Assembly: GCA_942491975.1 (NCBI GenBank)
Contig: CALOCY010000004.1
Span: 806,001 to 870,000 of the forward strand
DNA: 64,000 nucleotides
Origin: CALOCY01 sp942491975
Lineage (GTDB): Bacteria > Bacteroidota > Bacteroidia > Bacteroidales > Prolixibacteraceae
Direction of reading: 5' to 3'
In this document: positions 42,526-50,970 of the stretch, one piece after another
Layout of the letters: each line of letters opens with the position of its first letter
How positions within the stretch are numbered: position 1 is the first letter of the stretch
The notes under the pieces: generated by a model
What the model saw: the letters and a program-made list of their open reading frames with translations, nothing else
Databases searched by the model: none
Told to the model about the DNA's origin: nothing
Made by a program: the position numbers and the translations under genes

Positions 42526-43776
42526 ATGGAATTACTACTCATCAACATAAAAGAGCTGGTTCAGGTGGAAGAGAAACCGGTACAGTGGAAAGCCGGGAAA
42601 GAGATGGCCGGGTTGAAAACCATTAAAAACGCTTTTTTGTACCTGAAAGAGGGCATTATTGAAGATTTTGGCCCGATGGGGCAGTTGAAAAAGGTTGCAT
42701 CCGACCAATCAGGTTACCTGATGGAAATTGATTGTTCGAATAAACTGGTATTCCCTTCATATTGCGACTCACACACCCACATTGTCTACCCTGAAAGCCG
42801 TGAAAAAGAGTTTGTTGATAAGATTAAGGGGCTTTCTTACGAAGAGATTGCCCGTAGGGGGGGGGGCATCCTCAATTCGGCCGAAGCCATGCAGACGATT
42901 TCCGAAGATGAATTATTTAAACGGGCAGTACTGCGTGTCGAAGAGATGATCAGTATGGGGACAGGAGCTGTTGAGATCAAAAGCGGTTACGGCTTAAACA
43001 CCGAAAGCGAACTGAAAATGTTACGGGTTATCAAACGGTTGAAAGAGACAACTCCGCTAACCATAAAATCGACCTTTTTAGGTGCACATGCTGTTCCGAT
43101 GCAATATAAATTTGACCAATCGGGGTATGTCGATGTTGTTATTAACGAAATGATCCCCCTGGTGGCAGCAGAAGAGCTGGCCGACTATATTGATGTATTC
43201 TGTGACAAAGGCTTTTTCTCGGTAGAAGATACTGACCGTATTCTAATGGCCGGAATGAAGCACGGGCTGCGCCCGAAAATCCATGCCAACGAACTGGGAC
43301 TCACCGGGGGCATACAGGTAGGGGTAAAATACAATGCACTTTCGGTTGATCACCTGGAGTTTGTAGGGGATGAAGAGATTAATGTGCTCAAAAATTCGGA
43401 GACCATTCCCACCATACTGCCCGGGGCTGCATTCTTCCTGAACATGCAATACTCTCCTGCACGGAAAATGATCGATGCAGGATTGCCTGTAGCATTGGCA
43501 TCCGACTACAATCCGGGTTCGTCACCGTCAGGAAACATGAAATTTATCCAATCGATGGGATGCATTAAATACAAAATGCTGCCCGAAGAGGTGGTCAATG
43601 CCACGACCATCAATACGGCATATGCAATGGGTATATCGGAAAGTCACGGTAGTATTGCCAAAGGAAAGGTGGCTAATGTATTTATATCTAAGGCCATTTC
43701 GGGATATGAATTTATGCCGTACGCCTTTGGGTCTGATTTAATTGATACAGTTATTATAAATGGTGAAATCATATAA
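42526..43776 (+). CDS. hutI: Imidazolonepropionase
   Basis: The 416-residue amidohydrolase opens the imidazolone ring in the third step of histidine breakdown, yielding formiminoglutamate. Metal-binding SHTHIVYPESREKEF, then EIKSGYGLNTESELKMLRVIKRL, FLGAHAVP, IHANELG and ASDYNPGSSPSGNM are HutI signatures. An in-frame TTG lies 3 codons upstream, but ATG 42526 fits better. A run of ten G (42857-42866) encodes part of ARRGGGIL and is a slippage-prone site. ftcD follows after 13 bp; hutH and hutU are not in the window. Confidence 0.95.
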   Translation: MELLLINIKELVQVEEKPVQWKAGKEMAGLKTIKNAFLYLKEGIIEDFGPMGQLKKVASDQSGYLMEIDCSNKLVFPSYCDSHTHIVYPESREKEFVDKIKGLSYEEIARRGGGILNSAEAMQTISEDELFKRAVLRVEEMISMGTGAVEIKSGYGLNTESELKMLRVIKRLKETTPLTIKSTFLGAHAVPMQYKFDQSGYVDVVINEMIPLVAAEELADYIDVFCDKGFFSVEDTDRILMAGMKHGLRPKIHANELGLTGGIQVGVKYNALSVDHLEFVGDEEINVLKNSETIPTILPGAAFFLNMQYSPARKMIDAGLPVALASDYNPGSSPSGNMKFIQSMGCIKYKMLPEEVVNATTINTAYAMGISESHGSIAKGKVANVFISKAISGYEFMPYAFGSDLIDTVIINGEII

Positions 43777-43789
43777 CAACTAAAGTGTA

Positions 43790-45487
43790 ATGAAACAATT
43801 AATTGAATGTGTCCCCAATTTCTCAGAAGGGGTTGATGAAGGGATCATCAAACAGATAACCGATACGATTGAAGCGGTAGAAGGAATAAAGCTACTGGAT
43901 GTTGATCCGGGCAAAGCAACCAACCGGACTGTTGTAACCATAGTGGGTGGACCTGAAAATGTCATTGAAGCTGCATTCAGGGCCATCAAAAAAGCTGCTG
44001 AACTGATTGACATGCGCAAACATAAAGGGGCACACCCGCGTTTTGGTGCTACCGATGTATGCCCGTTGATCCCTGTAGCCAACATCACCATGGAAGAGAC
44101 GGTAGAATATGCTTACAAACTGGCTAAACGGGTGGGAGAGGAGCTTGAAGTCCCGGTCTATTGCTATGAATTTGCTGCCCGTGATGAAAAGCGCAGCAGC
44201 CTGGCCTATTGCCGTTCGGGCGAATACGAAGCACTCAAAGAGAAGCTGGCTAACCCGGCCATGAAACCGGATTATGGCCCTGCTGTTTTTAATGAACATG
44301 TGGCACAAACAGGTGTTACAGCCATTGGTGCACGCAACTTTTTGGTAGCTTACAATATCAACCTAAACACTACATCTACCCGTCGGGCCAATTCTATTGC
44401 ATTTGATGTACGTGAAGCCGGACGTACAAAAAGAGAAGGAGACCCCATAACCGGGAAAATTGTGAAAGATGAAAACGGTGAACCTGTGCGTGTACCCGGA
44501 ACATTGAAGAAAGTACGTGCCATAGGATGGTTTATTGAAGAGTATGGTGTGGCTCAACTATCAATGAACCTTACTGATATCTCAGTAACCCCGGTTCATG
44601 TGGCTTTTGATGAAGTGGTTGATAAAGCATGGAAGCGCGGTATCCGGGTTACAGGATCTGAACTGGTGGGCGTAATACCTAAACAGGCTATGCTGGATGC
44701 CGGTAAATACTTCCTGCGCAAACAAAACCGTTCAACAGGCATTTCTGATGAAGAGCTTATCCGTATTGCGGTAAAATCGCTGGGATTAGACGAACTGTAT
44801 CCGTTTGATCCGAAGAAGAAGATTATTGAATACATGTTGGAAGATGAAAGTGAAAAGAAACTGGTTGATCTGACAGCAAAGGATTTTGTACATGAAACAG
44901 CCTCTGAATCACCTGCTCCCGGAGGAGGTTCTGTTGCAGCCTACACAGGGGCAATGGGGGCTTCACTGGCCACTATGGTAGCAAATCTTTCGTCGCATAA
45001 GCGTGGATGGGACAACCGCTGGGAAGAATTTTCGGATTGGGCGGAAAAGGGGAAATGGTACCATGATGAACTCTTGCGCCTGGTCGATGAAGATACCCGT
45101 GCTTTCAACATGATTATGGATGCGTTTGGGTTGCCTAAAGGCACCGATGAAGAAAAGGTTGCGCGTAAACAGGCGATACAGGATGCTACCAAATTTGCAA
45201 TTGAAATTCCGCTTAGGGTAATGAAAACAGCACTCGAATCAATGGATGTGATTGCAGCTATGGCAGAAATCGGTAATCCCAATTCTGTTTCGGATGCAGG
45301 GGTAGGGGCATTATGTGCCCGCACAGCAGTAATGGGTGCCTTTCTGAATGTAAAAATCAACGCAGCAGGCTATGACGATAAAACTTTTGTAGGTAAAACA
45401 ATGAAAGAAGCCACAGCTATTCAGGAAAAAGCAATTGCCAGGGAAAAAGAGGTGTTGAAAATTGTAAATACCAAAATAGAACAGTAA
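43790..45487 (+). CDS. ftcD: Bifunctional glutamate formimidoyltransferase/formimidoyl-THF cyclodeaminase
   Basis: The 565-residue protein fuses two activities. The transferase part (about 1-330) starts LIECVPNFSEGVD and includes DPGKATNRTVVTIVG, KHKGAHPRFGATDVCPLIP and GARNFLVAYNINLNT. The cyclodeaminase part (about 345-560) has ESPAPGGGSVAAYTGAMGASL and GNPNSVSDAGVGALCARTA. It moves the formimino group from formiminoglutamate to tetrahydrofolate and then releases ammonia, giving glutamate and methenyl-THF. It directly follows HutI in the same pathway. A fused FtcD is common in Bacteroidota and animals. Confidence 0.96.
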   Translation: MKQLIECVPNFSEGVDEGIIKQITDTIEAVEGIKLLDVDPGKATNRTVVTIVGGPENVIEAAFRAIKKAAELIDMRKHKGAHPRFGATDVCPLIPVANITMEETVEYAYKLAKRVGEELEVPVYCYEFAARDEKRSSLAYCRSGEYEALKEKLANPAMKPDYGPAVFNEHVAQTGVTAIGARNFLVAYNINLNTTSTRRANSIAFDVREAGRTKREGDPITGKIVKDENGEPVRVPGTLKKVRAIGWFIEEYGVAQLSMNLTDISVTPVHVAFDEVVDKAWKRGIRVTGSELVGVIPKQAMLDAGKYFLRKQNRSTGISDEELIRIAVKSLGLDELYPFDPKKKIIEYMLEDESEKKLVDLTAKDFVHETASESPAPGGGSVAAYTGAMGASLATMVANLSSHKRGWDNRWEEFSDWAEKGKWYHDELLRLVDEDTRAFNMIMDAFGLPKGTDEEKVARKQAIQDATKFAIEIPLRVMKTALESMDVIAAMAEIGNPNSVSDAGVGALCARTAVMGAFLNVKINAAGYDDKTFVGKTMKEATAIQEKAIAREKEVLKIVNTKIEQ

Positions 45488-45899
45488 CCATAAAATATGC
45501 TTGTCCAGAAATAGCATTACACAAAAATGTAATGTTGTGAAAGAAAATATTCAATGCGGGTACGTTAGCTGTAATCAGAAGGATTACTCAATATCCTTCA
45601 AATTATAAGAAACTGTTTAAATTTGTTTTTGAGAAAGATTTTTGAGGGCTTAAGGCGCAAAAAAATACCAAAGGATAAATATTAAACAGTTTCTACGTTG
45701 TTACATTAAAATTGAGCGGGAAGAACTGAGAATAAAAGCAGCCATTTGCAGGTATGGTATTTATTCTCATATCATTGTTGCCAACTGATAATGAAAATAG
45801 AGTAACTTAGGTTGGAAAAATCAAATGCCATCGAATATGCCCAAATTGCGACTACTCAATACTCATTCATGAAAGTTTTCGGGACTTTATACTAAAACC
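45488..45899. other. Intergenic region with small repeats
   Basis: No gene is recognised. A 7-bp stem cattaca/tgtaatg (45515-45521, 45528-45534) lies 28 bp after ftcD and may end that transcript weakly. An inverted-end element occupies 45608-45694. The word actactcaatactc near 45850 belongs to a dispersed family also seen at 19150, 30945 and 58605. Confidence 0.5.
45608..45694. repeat. 87-bp element with 13-bp perfect inverted ends
   Basis: agaaactgtttaa (45608-45620) and ttaaacagtttct (45682-45694) are exact inverted copies around an AT-rich centre. A related half, taaacagtttct, occurs at about 30928-30939. It has the shape of a miniature element but no open frame. Confidence 0.5.
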
Positions 45900-46319
45900 A
45901 TGAACTATATCTACGAAACAGAATTACAGGTACGCGATTACGAGTGTGATTTACAGGGGATTGTAAATAATGCGGTATATCAAAACTACCTGGAGTATTG
46001 CCGGCATGAATTTTTGCATCAAATGGGATTGGATTTTGCACAATTGCACGATGACGGGATTGATGCTGTTGTAACAAAAATTGAGATCGACTATAAAAAT
46101 TCGTTACGTCCGCGTGATCGGTTTGTGATAAAGCTGGGTTTACATAAACAGGGGCGGTTGCGGTTTGTATTTAACCAGGCTATTTTCCGAAAAACAGATG
46201 ATGCACTGATTGTTCAGGCCAAAGTAACTGGGGTGCTTACCCGGAACGGACGTCCTGTCGTTCCTGAGCTATTTGATGAAACCCTGCGACAAAACGGGCT
46301 GGAGTTTGAAGAACCTTGA
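45900..46319 (+). CDS. Acyl-CoA thioesterase, YbgC/4HBT hotdog family
   Basis: The 139-residue protein has the hotdog-fold pattern of 4-hydroxybenzoyl-CoA-type thioesterases: ELQVRDYECDLQGIVNNAVYQNYLEYCRHEF, with the catalytic Asp in YECDLQGIVN, then EIDYKNSLRPRDRFVIKLGL. It hydrolyses acyl-CoA thioesters in the cytosol; the natural acyl chain is unknown. It is the expected length. The histidine kinase gene follows after 71 bp with its own promoter-like box. Confidence 0.88.
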   Translation: MNYIYETELQVRDYECDLQGIVNNAVYQNYLEYCRHEFLHQMGLDFAQLHDDGIDAVVTKIEIDYKNSLRPRDRFVIKLGLHKQGRLRFVFNQAIFRKTDDALIVQAKVTGVLTRNGRPVVPELFDETLRQNGLEFEEP

Positions 46320-46390
46320 TTGCCTGCTTTCGTTTTTTTTCTGATCGGTAATTTTTTTACTTTTATAAAGATGGCTATACCTGAAGAGTA

Positions 46391-48430
46391 ATGCTGATGA
46401 ACTTGAAGAAACCTTTATTAACACTGTGCCTTATTATAATTGCAGGTTATGCTTTTCCCGATAAGAAATTATCAGGCGAGCAACAGGTAGACCGTTTGAA
46501 TGCCCTTTCTAAATCATTTTGGTACGAAAACTCCGACTCAACCCGCTATTATGCTGAAAATGCACTGGAATTAGCACAGGCAATCAATTATAAAAAGGGT
46601 GAAGCAGAAGCATTCAATAACCTGGGGGTGGGCTACTATTTCTCCAATGATTATGACAGGGTGCTGGAATATTACGAAAAATCCCTTGAAACTTACGAAC
46701 GGCTGGGCGATAAAAAGGGAATAGCTGCTGTAGGCTCATTCTATTACCGTTTGGGGAAATATGAAAAAGCCCTTGAAAATTATCAAAAATCACTTGAGAC
46801 AAGCCTGAAACTGGACGATAATGATAAAGTAATCGAATTGTTTCAAAATATTGGGGATACATATCAAAATCTGGGAAACTATACTAAAGCACTCCGGTAC
46901 TACCAGCAACAGTATGATCTTTGCCGGAAAGAGAAAAAGACATCAGAACTCACAGTTGCTTTGTTCAAAATAGCCGATCTCTATTTTTTTTATACCAGGG
47001 ATTACGACAAAGCCTTATTGAAATATAATGAACTATACGAGTTATATGAATACCTGAAATTCGATTCAGGCAAAGCAAATGTGCTGAATAGTATTGCGCT
47101 CACCTATTTTATGATAGGTGACTATTATATGGCCGAAAAAAAATACAACGAATCATTGCGGTTAAATCGTAAGATAGGAAACAATCAGGGGATAGCTGTA
47201 GGGATGCTTAATCTGGCCGATTTATATGAAAAAAGGGGGGGGCTTGATGGCGCATTATCGTTGGCACAGAAAAGTCTTCGTAAAATAGAGTCGCTTGATG
47301 ATAACGAGTTGCGCAAAAAAGCATACCAACTGTTGACAACTGTTTATGAGCAGCTGCAGGATTATGAAAAGGCCTTGCATTATCAAAAGGCATACGACAA
47401 CCTCAATCAACGGCTTTTTGATGAGGAGAAGACCCAACAAATGGCCAGCACACTGGTGTTGTATGAATTGGCGCAAAAACGGCAGGAAAATGAAAACCTG
47501 ACCATGCAAAAGGAGAACTACAAACTTCGGCTCGAAAAGCAATCCCTGCTCTATTGGCGACTGGTTTTTGTATTTACCATTTTTATCACATTAGTGGGTG
47601 TCGCTGTAGTCATATACAGCTATTACCTGAAGAAAAAAGAGAACAGGAACCTTAATGAGCAGGTCAATAAAGCCCTTATGAAGCAGGAAGAGCAACACCA
47701 GATTATTGTACATCAGGCAAGCCTTACTTCATTGGGTAAACTGGCTGCCGGCATTGCCCACGAAATCAACCAGCCCCTTCAAAACATATCGCTCTCGGCA
47801 GAAGGGATTGCATTGGAAATAAAAGATAAAACGCCCAATTGTTCATTTATAAATCAGTCTACAACCGAAATTTTTGAAGATATTCAGCGTGCCAAAGAAA
47901 TTGTTGATCATATCCGTGTTTTTTCATACGGGCAACGCGACGAAGTGCTTGAAACGTTCTCGGCCAATACGTGCATAGATGATGCGTTGAGTATGGTTAA
48001 ACGGCAATATGCCAAACAGGCGATCGAACTACGGTTCAAACCGGACAACAACTTGTGGCCGGTGCTCGGAAATCCGCATAAACTGGAACAGGTGATTATC
48101 AATCTGATTACCAATGCCCGTGATGCTGTTGAAGAAAAAGAAGAGCAGACAACGAAAGGATACAAAAAAGAGATTACAATTAAAACATACAATGAAAATG
48201 ACCATGCTGTAATTGAAGTAAATGACAATGGTACAGGTATGCAAAAGGAGAAGCTTACCGATATATTCCTGCCTTTTGTCACAAATAAAAAAAGAGGAAA
48301 AGGAACAGGCCTGGGACTCTCTATTTCACACAGTATTGTGAATCTTATGAAAGGATATATAAACGTTGAAAGCACGTATGGGAAAGGGACAACATTTAAG
48401 GTTGTTATTCCCTGTTATACTAAAAAATAG
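46391..48430 (+). CDS. TPR-containing sensor histidine kinase
   Basis: The 679-residue protein has an N-terminal signal or anchor (residues 8-21), about six to seven tetratricopeptide repeats (about 45-340; repeated NNLGVGYYFSNDYDRVLEYYEKSLE- and YEKALENYQKSLE-type units), one membrane helix (about 388-410) and a cytosolic kinase core. His457 lies in AAGIAHEINQPLQNISL, and the HATPase has NLITNARDAVEE, NDNGTGM and GKGTGLGLSIS. The TPR part should lie in the periplasm as sensor. A TACTTTTA promoter-like box is at 46358-46365. It is 3 bp from its regulator gene. A G8 run (47235-47242) lies in the TPR region. Confidence 0.92.
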   Translation: MLMNLKKPLLTLCLIIIAGYAFPDKKLSGEQQVDRLNALSKSFWYENSDSTRYYAENALELAQAINYKKGEAEAFNNLGVGYYFSNDYDRVLEYYEKSLETYERLGDKKGIAAVGSFYYRLGKYEKALENYQKSLETSLKLDDNDKVIELFQNIGDTYQNLGNYTKALRYYQQQYDLCRKEKKTSELTVALFKIADLYFFYTRDYDKALLKYNELYELYEYLKFDSGKANVLNSIALTYFMIGDYYMAEKKYNESLRLNRKIGNNQGIAVGMLNLADLYEKRGGLDGALSLAQKSLRKIESLDDNELRKKAYQLLTTVYEQLQDYEKALHYQKAYDNLNQRLFDEEKTQQMASTLVLYELAQKRQENENLTMQKENYKLRLEKQSLLYWRLVFVFTIFITLVGVAVVIYSYYLKKKENRNLNEQVNKALMKQEEQHQIIVHQASLTSLGKLAAGIAHEINQPLQNISLSAEGIALEIKDKTPNCSFINQSTTEIFEDIQRAKEIVDHIRVFSYGQRDEVLETFSANTCIDDALSMVKRQYAKQAIELRFKPDNNLWPVLGNPHKLEQVIINLITNARDAVEEKEEQTTKGYKKEITIKTYNENDHAVIEVNDNGTGMQKEKLTDIFLPFVTNKKRGKGTGLGLSISHSIVNLMKGYINVESTYGKGTTFKVVIPCYTKK

Positions 48431-48433
48431 GAG

Positions 48434-49831
48434 ATGCAGAAAACAGAAAATAACAACTATCGGATCAACATATTGATTCTTGACGATGAAGAACGGATTA
48501 CCGAAAAGCTGAAATACCATCTGGAGAAAACCGGGCACCGGGTATTGACTGCCAATACACCCCGTGATGGCTTTCGGGTGCTTGAAGAGGAAAATATAGA
48601 TATCCTGCTGCTTGATGTAATACTACCGGGCATGAACGGGCTTGATATACTCAAAAAGGTAAAAGAGCTTAACCCGGACCTGGAAGTAATAATGATCAGT
48701 GGTTTTGGCGATATGGATATGGTTATCCAGGCCATGCGGAATGGTGCGGTAGACTTTATTCGCAAACCCTTTCAGATTATGGATATTCAGCTTGCCATAG
48801 AGCGGGTGGGTAAATTTCTGAAACTTCAGCATGAACTGCAGGAATCAAAAAACAAAGAATCACTGGTGTCGCGTGAACTGGAAAGCCTTATAGAAACAGA
48901 ACTTATTGGTGAAAGTGATGCAATAAAAAATGTATTGAAAATCGCGTTAAAAGCAGCAAATGATAAAGATGTAAATGTACTGATAACCGGAGAAAACGGC
49001 ACCGGGAAAGAAATTATTGCGCGGATCATGCATTATGCCGGTACCCGGAAAAAGAGGGCTTTTGTGCCTGTAAACAGTTCGGCAATTCCTTCAACACTTA
49101 TCGAAAGTGAGTTTTTCGGGCATGTAAAAGGCTCTTTTACCGATGCAAAAACAGACAAAGCGGGCTGTTTTGAACTCGCTCACGGAGGAACCCTCTTTTT
49201 AGATGAAATAGGTGATATGAACTATGCCCTGCAGGCAAAACTATTGCGGGCCATTGAGGAGGGAACCATAAAAAGGGTAGGGGGCAATCGTGAAACCCCG
49301 GTAGATGTTCGTATTATCTCGGCTACCAACAGGGATATAAACCAGATGATTGAAAATCAACAGTTTCGCATAGACCTCTTTCATCGTATAAATACCATTA
49401 TTATCAACATCCCCCCCTTAAGGGAACGTCCTGAAGATATCCGTCCGCTGATCCTACACTTTGTTAAACAATTTTCCCGACGTAAAAACAAGCCTGAAAT
49501 TACAGTCGGGAATGAAGTCTTTCATAAGCTTACAGGATATGCTTTCCCCGGCAATGTAAGGGAACTGCGCAACCTGGTTGAGCGGGCAATGATCCTCTCT
49601 GATGATGGTGTGCTGGGACCGGATGACTTTCCTGTGGCCATCCCTGATAAACCTGTAAACAATATCAATACACTCAATCTTGAAGAAAATGAACGCTCCC
49701 TGATAAAAACAGCACTAAAACAGGCCGGTTATAATCAAACATTGGCTTCAGGGATACTCGGTATATCGCGGGATGCCTTAAAACGTAAAATCAAAAAATA
49801 CAATATCGAAATAAAAAAAGAGGTGGAATAA
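48434..49831 (+). CDS. NtrC-family sigma-54-dependent response regulator
   Basis: The 465-residue protein has a receiver domain (residues about 10-125, phospho-Asp61 in ILLLDVILPG), an AAA+ domain (about 155-385; Walker A GENGTGKE at 186-193, Walker B GGTLFLDEIGD) and a C-terminal Fis-type helix-turn-helix (about 425-460, NQTLASGILGISRDALKRKIK). The sigma-54 contact loop reads GSFTDA (233-238) instead of GAFTGA; the central Phe-Thr is kept. It follows the TPR kinase by 3 bp with a GGAG just before the ATG. A near-perfect sigma-54 promoter lies 270 bp after its stop, in front of the tonB-like gene. Confidence 0.94.
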   Translation: MQKTENNNYRINILILDDEERITEKLKYHLEKTGHRVLTANTPRDGFRVLEEENIDILLLDVILPGMNGLDILKKVKELNPDLEVIMISGFGDMDMVIQAMRNGAVDFIRKPFQIMDIQLAIERVGKFLKLQHELQESKNKESLVSRELESLIETELIGESDAIKNVLKIALKAANDKDVNVLITGENGTGKEIIARIMHYAGTRKKRAFVPVNSSAIPSTLIESEFFGHVKGSFTDAKTDKAGCFELAHGGTLFLDEIGDMNYALQAKLLRAIEEGTIKRVGGNRETPVDVRIISATNRDINQMIENQQFRIDLFHRINTIIINIPPLRERPEDIRPLILHFVKQFSRRKNKPEITVGNEVFHKLTGYAFPGNVRELRNLVERAMILSDDGVLGPDDFPVAIPDKPVNNINTLNLEENERSLIKTALKQAGYNQTLASGILGISRDALKRKIKKYNIEIKKEVE

Positions 49832-49868
49832 AATAATTACCTGTAAATTATTCCGGGGCTGGATTATC

Positions 49869-49888
49869 ATTCCCGCAAAAGCGGGAAT
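49869..49888. repeat. REP-like hairpin attcccgc-aaaa-gcgggaat
   Basis: The arms are perfect (49869-49876, 49881-49888). It lies 38 bp after the regulator stop and could act as a terminator, since T-rich sequence follows. The rest of 49832-50158 holds the sigma-54 promoter and no gene. Confidence 0.55.
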
Positions 49889-50100
49889 CTTCATTTTGAT
49901 TTTTTTTGGTTTTTGTGCCGGGAAACCAATCTGTGCCGGCTCATATTTCAATAATCCAAAATCAAAAGATTAAACCCAATCTGACACGCTGGTATTTCCG
50001 CCCACGTTGGCGTTTTTATTAAACTTTTTTATAGTTTCAAACAATCAGTGTGTTTTCTTAATTCGTTGTTCGTTAGGTGTTTGTGATGCAATATTATTGT

Positions 50101-50118
50101 TTGGCACAGCTTTCGCAA
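50101..50118 (+). promoter_or_regulatory. Sigma-54 (-24/-12) promoter
   Basis: TTGGCACAGCTTTCGCAA has GG at 50103-50104 and GC at 50115-50116, exactly 10 bp between them, with the TTGGCAC half that is most conserved. Transcription would begin near 50127, about 32 nt before the ATG at 50159. A sigma-54 activator gene lies immediately upstream. Confidence 0.75.
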
Positions 50119-50158
50119 TGTATAGGGTAAATGAGTATTAACCCTAAAAAAAACGATC

Positions 50159-50842
50159 ATGGAAGCTAAAAAAAATCCAAAAGCCGATATGGAGAAAAAA
50201 CGGTCCCTGTTTCTTCAAATTGGACTTGTAGTAGCCCTCGGGGTAGTGCTACTTGCCTTTGAATACAGCAGTAGTGTGAATGCAGCTAAAATTATAGATG
50301 GCGAGAGGGTCTTGGATGATGAGCTTATTGAGCTGATACCAATTGTCCGGGAAAAAGAAAAGTTGCCAACTCCTCCTAAAATGAATTTAGATGACATTAT
50401 TATTGTTGAAAATGAAAAAGACCTGGATGAAGAATGGGATATTGAAGATGAGGTAATAGATGACAAAACGGCTATTGATATTCCCGATGATTTGGTTGGG
50501 AATAACGAAAAAACGGATGACACCCCGATCCCGTTTGCCATACTGGAAAATAAACCAGAATTCCCGGGAGGGGAAAGAGGGCTGCTTAAATTTCTGAACA
50601 GTAAGGTAAACTATCCGGTCATTGCCCAGGAAAACGGAATACAGGGAGTGGTGTATGTTAGTTTTGTCATTGATCAAAAAGGAAAAGTTATTGATGTAAG
50701 GCTACTACGTGGTGTCGACCCGAGCCTGGACAAAGAAGCACTGCGGGTAGTGGGTTCAATGCCAGACTGGAAACCCGGCAAACAACGTGGAAGGCCGGTT
50801 AAAGTATCATATCAGGTGCCTATGCGGTTTCAGTTGAATTAG
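50159..50842 (+). CDS. TonB-family energy transducer
   Basis: The 227-residue protein has a short cytosolic N-terminus (residues 1-17, Lys-rich), one membrane helix (about 18-36), an acidic, proline-containing periplasmic linker (about 45-125) and a TonB C-terminal domain (about 130-227; NKPEFPGGERGLLKFLNSK, NGIQGVVYVSFVIDQKGKV, LRVVGSMPDWKPGKQRGRPV). Such proteins pass the proton-motive force to outer-membrane receptors. The linker is unusually acidic (DELIELI, DDIIIV, DEEWDIEDEVIDD). No receptor gene is nearby. The sigma-54 promoter and adjacent kinase/regulator suggest regulation by that pair. Confidence 0.9.
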   Translation: MEAKKNPKADMEKKRSLFLQIGLVVALGVVLLAFEYSSSVNAAKIIDGERVLDDELIELIPIVREKEKLPTPPKMNLDDIIIVENEKDLDEEWDIEDEVIDDKTAIDIPDDLVGNNEKTDDTPIPFAILENKPEFPGGERGLLKFLNSKVNYPVIAQENGIQGVVYVSFVIDQKGKVIDVRLLRGVDPSLDKEALRVVGSMPDWKPGKQRGRPVKVSYQVPMRFQLN

Positions 50843-50878
50843 ATATTATTGTTAACTAAAAATAGTGGTTTGATGTAA

Positions 50879-50918
50879 GGATGGCATCTCTATTTAAAAA
50901 AGATGTCATCCTTGCTTT
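50879..50918 (+). terminator. Terminator hairpin, second copy of a recurring sequence
   Basis: ggatggcatct (50879-50889) and agatgtcatcc (50901-50911) form a stem with one G-U pair, followed by T residues. Stem and loop resemble those at 19308-19350 and 52460-52497. Confidence 0.75.
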
Positions 50919-50970
50919 TTTCTGAGCATCAGATTTTCTACATTTAAGCCTCAATTTAAAACACTACAAC

